A stretch of 47,069 nt of DNA from an uncultured Caryophanales bacterium (GTDB lineage: Bacteria > Bacillota_I > Bacilli_A > RFN20 > CAG-826). The stretch's first letter is position 1; the number at the start of each line of letters is the position of its first letter. The notes beneath the pieces are model-generated. The model was not told where the DNA came from. It saw only the letters and a program-made list of their open reading frames with translations, and made no database searches. Location of the stretch: the NCBI GenBank assembly GCA_946647665.1, contig CAMPCW010000003.1, positions 1 through 47,069 on the forward strand, read 5' to 3'. This document shows, one piece after another, positions 44,407 through 47,069 of this stretch. The translations under genes were made by a program, and so were the position numbers.

Positions 44407-44436
44407 GCCTCTAGTCAATTTGAGAGGCTTTTTCTT
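44407..44436 (+). terminator. Terminator of the restriction operon
   Basis: GCCTCT (44407-44412) pairs with AGAGGC (44423-44428), followed by TTTTTCTTT. Confidence 0.75.
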
Positions 44437-44445
44437 TAAAAAAAC

Positions 44446-44501
44446 GGGGTGGACATTTTACTCCAAAAGGTGGACAAAATCCAAATAGGGGTGGAAATTG
44501 T
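44446..44501. repeat. Three tandem repeats with 21-bp period (GGTGGACAAAAT type)
   Basis: GGTGGACATTTT (44448), GGTGGACAAAAT (44469) and GGTGGAAATTGT (44490) begin exactly 21 bases apart. Spaced end repeats of this kind mark IS21-type insertion sequences; no transposase lies beside them, so they are likely a remnant. A protein-binding array is the alternative. Confidence 0.6.
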
Positions 44502-44535
44502 ATTATTACGCAGCATCCTAGCCATCTTAGCATTG

Positions 44536-44568
44536 AATCCTTGATACAAGTGTATTAAGGATTTTTTT
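44536..44568 (+). terminator. Terminator-like near-copy of the tRNA-Thr terminator
   Basis: AATCCTTGATAC (44536-44547) and GTATTAAGGATT (44552-44563) plus seven T. It matches 39484-39518 almost base for base in both arms, and the bases before it (CCATCTTAG) resemble the tRNA end plus flank (CCATCATAAG). Confidence 0.65.
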
Positions 44569-44576
44569 AAAAAAAC

Positions 44577-44597
44577 TGTGACACTTTTGTGACGCAT
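44577..44597 (+). promoter_or_regulatory. Shared promoter motif, copy B (GTGACACTTTTGTGAC)
   Basis: GTGACACTTTTGTGACGCAT sits about 40 bases before the secreted-protein ATG, with TATAGTATATAAA as -10 region about 10 bases further. GTGAC occurs twice at an 11-bp distance, one helical turn, the layout of direct-repeat activator sites. Confidence 0.65.
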
Positions 44598-44637
44598 GTA
44601 GGTATAGTATATAAAAGATTTTTACTGGAGGTGTTTT

Positions 44638-46020
44638 ATGCTTAAGAAAAATGTAATCTTCATATTAACTAACACAATGGCTATTGGAGTTTTTGCTTCG
44701 GTTGCCTTATTATCAAACAACTTGGGTAGTTCTTCATTTTTGAATGCTGAGAGCGAACCATACACATTAACAATTAACGCATCGAATAGATCTAATTTTG
44801 TTCAAGATGGTGATGTTTATAGAGGAACATTCAAAACAGGTCTTGGTAACGATGTCACATTTGTCACCAATTCAGTTAATTTTATTGGAGAAGATGTTTT
44901 TTATTGGCAAAGAAATAGCGGGTATTTAAAAAATGAAACTGCTATGACTGGTTTATACCAAATCGATATAAGCGCTTATGTCTATGGAGGTCCAAATCCA
45001 AGCGCTGCAACTCTTAGAACTGAAACAAGGATTGATCCAAAACAAGCGAGTTCGGTTTATAGCGTAGACAAGATGATTGGTGCAAAATCAGTTCAAACAT
45101 ATTCAATAAATATTCCTAACAACCAAAATCATGGAAATTATATTTCTATGAAATTAAACGAAAACATCCAATATGCATCTCGCTTAGAAGTCACATCAGT
45201 CAAATTTTATTTTAGTTGTTCGAACGTTAAAAACCTCGTAAAAGTGTCTTCCACAAATGAAAGCTATGGAACAGTTTCAATCGAAGGTTATGGTAGCAAC
45301 GAACAAATTGTGGCTAATGGAACTCAAATCACAATTCATGCAAATCCACTCACCAATTATCAAACTGAGTTTTTTGCATCTTTCAAAGGTTGGCATTTAA
45401 ACGGCAGTGAAGAAGTCGTAAGCAGAGATTTCGACATAACGTTCACCACAGAATTAAATAAATCATATGTTTATGTGGCAGAATTTGAAGAAGCTGAAAC
45501 AGAATTATTTGACCAAGGTGTAGACACTTCAGGCGATAAATTAACTACTTATGTAAAAAACAAGAATAACAAGTATTATCCACTCAACAGCGTGAAAGAT
45601 GATAATACGTCTTTTCCAACAGCCCTAACTGACAAAGTTAACGAATTATTTATTGCACAACATTTCAGTAGGGAGAATTACTTGACCCATCTTGAATTAA
45701 ATATTGATCGCAAAGGCCGTGGCAATTGGGAACCATTTGATCCAGACAAAATTCAAGCAGTTATCTTCTATATGAATATGGACCAGCCTACACAATACGA
45801 CCCAGTTGGAATTGATCAATTTGTAACAACAAACGGAACGCTTACAACATACAGCGGTTTAAAAGATAAAACAGATGGAAATAAGGCTATGAGTAAGGTT
45901 GTTTGGACAAACTTCACATCTAATAAAGCTGAATTTTATGTTCCTAATAAGTACCGAGATCCAGATAACATCATAAAACACAATATTTGGATCAAGAGAA
46001 TGCTGGTTATTGAAAGATAA
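44638..46020 (+). CDS. Secreted beta-repeat protein of unknown function
   Basis: This 460-residue protein has an N-terminal signal (basic LKKN, hydrophobic core about 7-27, likely cut near FLNAESE about 35-38) but no lipobox Cys and no sortase motif, so it is probably released. Residues about 38-195 are beta-rich. Residues about 200-285 resemble a bacterial repeat domain: VKVSSTNESYGTVSIEGYGS, ITIHANPLTNY, SFKGWHLNG and a final YVYVAEFEE strand. The C-terminal part (about 300-460) has no known motif. Site GGAGG. It shares the GTGACACTTTTGTG promoter motif with the 723-residue lipoprotein and the Nif11-like peptide. Adhesion or ligand binding is a guess. Confidence 0.75.
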   Translation: MLKKNVIFILTNTMAIGVFASVALLSNNLGSSSFLNAESEPYTLTINASNRSNFVQDGDVYRGTFKTGLGNDVTFVTNSVNFIGEDVFYWQRNSGYLKNETAMTGLYQIDISAYVYGGPNPSAATLRTETRIDPKQASSVYSVDKMIGAKSVQTYSINIPNNQNHGNYISMKLNENIQYASRLEVTSVKFYFSCSNVKNLVKVSSTNESYGTVSIEGYGSNEQIVANGTQITIHANPLTNYQTEFFASFKGWHLNGSEEVVSRDFDITFTTELNKSYVYVAEFEEAETELFDQGVDTSGDKLTTYVKNKNNKYYPLNSVKDDNTSFPTALTDKVNELFIAQHFSRENYLTHLELNIDRKGRGNWEPFDPDKIQAVIFYMNMDQPTQYDPVGIDQFVTTNGTLTTYSGLKDKTDGNKAMSKVVWTNFTSNKAEFYVPNKYRDPDNIIKHNIWIKRMLVIER

Positions 46021-46043
46021 CTAACTAGCAAAATTCTAAAAAG

Positions 46044-46072
46044 GCTAGAGGAAATCAAACCTCTAGCTTTTT
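46044..46072 (+). terminator. Terminator after the secreted protein
   Basis: GCTAGAGG (46044-46051) pairs with CCTCTAGC (46060-46067), then TTTTTATT. A strong 8-bp stem. Confidence 0.85.
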
Positions 46073-46091
46073 ATTATGATATTGCTACTAA

Positions 46092-46116
46092 AAAGAAGTT
46101 TTAGACTTCTTTATTT
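46092..46116 (+). terminator. Second hairpin with T-rich tail
   Basis: AAAGAAGT (46092-46099) pairs with ACTTCTTT (46105-46112), followed by ATTT. Either a backup terminator or the end of a lost gene. Confidence 0.45.
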
Positions 46117-46134
46117 GCTAACTCCATGAGGTTT

Positions 46135-46163
46135 TTGACACGATTAAAAAAGTTTGATTATAT
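46135..46163 (+). promoter_or_regulatory. Consensus promoter in front of a non-coding hairpin element
   Basis: A perfect TTGACA (46135-46140), 17-bp spacer, TTATAT (46158-46163). No reading frame with an ATG follows; a GGAGG (46175-46179) leads to ATT and GTG codons only. Confidence 0.6.
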
Positions 46164-46186
46164 CTATATTTTGTGGAGGTGCTACT

Positions 46187-46272
46187 AACATTCAAAAAGT
46201 GTTCATTGTATCAAACTCGGTGCACTTATAGAACCTACATTTAATGCACGGCAATACCGTGTTTTCTTTATT
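46187..46272 (+). ncRNA. Hairpin element copy 1, possible small RNA with its own terminator
   Basis: It begins with hairpin AACATT/AGTGTT (46187-46203), then TTGTAT, CTCG, ACTTA and ACC blocks in the same order as at 46769-46858. It ends with a CACGG/CCGTG terminator (46247-46261 plus T-rich tail). A consensus promoter lies upstream, so a transcript of about 100 nt is predicted. No family recognised. The remaining spacer to 46402 is AT-rich and shows nothing else. Confidence 0.45.
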
Positions 46273-46402
46273 TTATTAGATATAGTTTGATATTCTAAAA
46301 TATCAAATAATTCTAAAAAATCTACAATTATAAACTAATAATTTCATTATATAAAAATAGGGCTTTATTATGAATATAAAACTATAATAGAATTTGAATC
46401 TA

Positions 46403-46424
46403 TGTGGCACTTTTGTGACAGAAT
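46403..46424 (+). promoter_or_regulatory. Shared promoter motif, copy C (GTGGCACTTTTGTGAC)
   Basis: GTGGCACTTTTGTGACAGAAT is one base different from copies A and B in the 14-base core. TATAGT lies 12 bases after TTGTGA. The peptide gene starts at 46462. Confidence 0.62.
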
Positions 46425-46461
46425 CAATGATATAGTAAAAATAACAAGAAGGACTTAGATT

Positions 46462-46755
46462 ATGAAACAAGATTTATTAAAAGATTTAACAGAAGAACAA
46501 ATTGCAAAAATTAAAGCCTGTAATAACAGTGAAAAATTATTAGCGTTAGCAAAAGAAGAAGGCGTGGAATTAACCGATGAGCAATTAAGCGCGATATCCG
46601 GGGGATGCTTATTCAGTTCAACTAAAAATGATTGTCCTCAATGTGGCGCTGGATATGATGACATTATGTTCTGGAGTGAACGTTTTGCAGATGGGCATGA
46701 AACCGTTCATTACGAATGCAAAAAATGTCAATGTCAATGGACCAAGAATAGATAA
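46462..46755 (+). CDS. Nif11-leader-like peptide with Cys-rich, zinc-ribbon-like tail
   Basis: This 97-residue protein has a first half that looks like a Nif11-type leader: LTEEQIAKIKACNNSEKLL, ALAKEEGVELTDEQL and the double-Gly end SAISGG (45-50) where such leaders are cut. The second half starts with Cys and has six cysteines, including CPQC and CKKCQC, spaced like a zinc ribbon, plus two His. Leader and GG site suggest a ribosomally made, exported peptide or bacteriocin-like product; the CxxC pairs suggest bound zinc or disulfides instead of the thioether rings usual in lanthipeptides. No modifying enzyme or peptidase-transporter is seen within the window. Site AGAAGGA; promoter motif copy C upstream. 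Confidence 0.7.
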   Translation: MKQDLLKDLTEEQIAKIKACNNSEKLLALAKEEGVELTDEQLSAISGGCLFSSTKNDCPQCGAGYDDIMFWSERFADGHETVHYECKKCQCQWTKNR

Positions 46756-46768
46756 TTTAGTTTGTTTT

Positions 46769-46858
46769 AACATTTTAAAAGTGTTCCTTGTATTATTCTC
46801 GTAGTACTTAGACAACCGTAAACCCCGCCGGAAACGAACCAAATTTTCGGCTTTATTT
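46769..46858 (+). repeat. Hairpin element copy 2 and terminator behind the peptide gene
   Basis: Hairpin AACATTT/AAGTGTT (46769-46785, 7 bp with a G-T pair), then the TTGTAT, CTCG, ACTTA and ACC blocks shared with 46187-46272. It ends with GCCGGAAA (46827-46834) pairing TTTTCGGC (46844-46851) before TTTATTT, a good terminator for the peptide gene. Together the two copies bracket the peptide gene and its promoter. Confidence 0.5.
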
Positions 46859-46866
46859 ATATCAAA

Positions 46867-47069
46867 TTAAAAATGGCCACCTCTGTATAATGAGGTGGTT
46901 TTCAAACCATTTTTCTTCATTATTTTAGAAACTGTTTCTGGACGTGTAATTATTCCTTTATTTTCTAGTACAATATCAATCCTATTTTGTCCGTACAATC
47001 CATTAGATTCATCAGTATGCCTAAAAGATATCCATCTTGACAGGATGTGTGAATTTTCAAACAGGTGTG
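46867..47069 (-). pseudogene. IS3-type transposase fragment (HTH_21 region), cut by the window edge
   Basis: An open frame on the minus strand runs from the window end to a TAA at 46867-46869 (about 67 residues). It reads SNGLYGQNRIDIVLENKGI then TRPETVSKIMKKNGLK, which fits the IS3 OrfB HTH_21 pattern Y-G-x-x-R-I..L-x-x-x-G-I..V-x-x-x-M-K-x-x-G-L. In intact OrfB the rve catalytic domain follows, but here the frame stops about 10 residues later, so it is probably a truncated remnant. The 5' part lies outside the window. A hairpin CCACCTC/GAGGTGG (46877-46898) lies in its last codons. Confidence 0.5.

Noticed and set aside
46199-46231. Ten-codon frame starting with GTG behind GGAGG in hairpin element copy 1
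   Set aside because: The spacing from GGAGG is about 20 bases, too long, and the second copy has neither GGAGG nor a matching frame end.

Overview
The window is AT-rich DNA from a low-GC Gram-positive bacterium (Bacillota). It is most likely an uncultured, host-associated member of the Bacilli near Erysipelotrichia/Acholeplasmatales. That placement is an inference from base composition, the BMP/NupOPQ-type nucleoside transporter, FeoA-FeoA-FeoB, MacB-like exporters without outer-membrane partners, lipoproteins with Listeria/Bacteroides-type beta repeats, and TGA used as a stop (27876-27878) with TGG for Trp, so it is not a Mycoplasma code. No ribosomal RNA or other firm taxonomic marker is present.

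Left part (1-9900): two small lipoprotein genes, a flavodoxin-like gene and a YdeI-like gene, then a four-gene BMP-family nucleoside ABC importer (2808-7633). A large lipoprotein converges on it from the minus strand (7679-9850). Metal block (9960-14614): an HMA-domain protein, a ZIP transporter, a DtxR/MntR-like repressor, two FeoA proteins, FeoB and a small Cys-containing membrane protein. Three copies of an 18-bp inverted repeat (AGTTAG-N6-CTAACT type) punctuate the block and are the likely operators of the repressor.

Envelope and housekeeping block (14670-39334): cardiolipin synthase, a membrane acyltransferase overlapping an acyl-adenylating enzyme, a MacB-like ABC pair, free-methionine sulfoxide reductase, a YhcG/DUF1016 nuclease-like protein behind a highly structured 400-nt untranslated region, a sirtuin, two paralogous PlsC-like acyltransferases (one with a GT2 glycosyltransferase), an EIIC_2-type membrane protein, TcdA, tRNA-Asp and tRNA-Phe, a membrane-anchored XRE regulator, a 1093-residue ABC fusion, RimO and a domain-swapped GH3 enzyme.

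Right part (39398-47069) is accessory. After tRNA-Thr lies a complete DpnII-type GATC restriction-modification operon (two methylases and the endonuclease) with a DUF262/DUF1524 GmrSD-like protein as fourth gene. It is bracketed by near-identical terminator hairpins and by short tandem repeats (20-bp period on the left, 21-bp on the right). Next come a secreted beta-repeat protein and a Nif11-leader-like peptide with a Cys-rich tail, and finally an IS3-like transposase fragment. The secreted protein, the peptide and the distant 723-residue lipoprotein share a nearly identical promoter motif (GTGRCACTTTTGTG), which points to one regulon for exported products. This shared motif, the structured RNA and the twin hairpin elements around the peptide gene are the least explained signals in the window.
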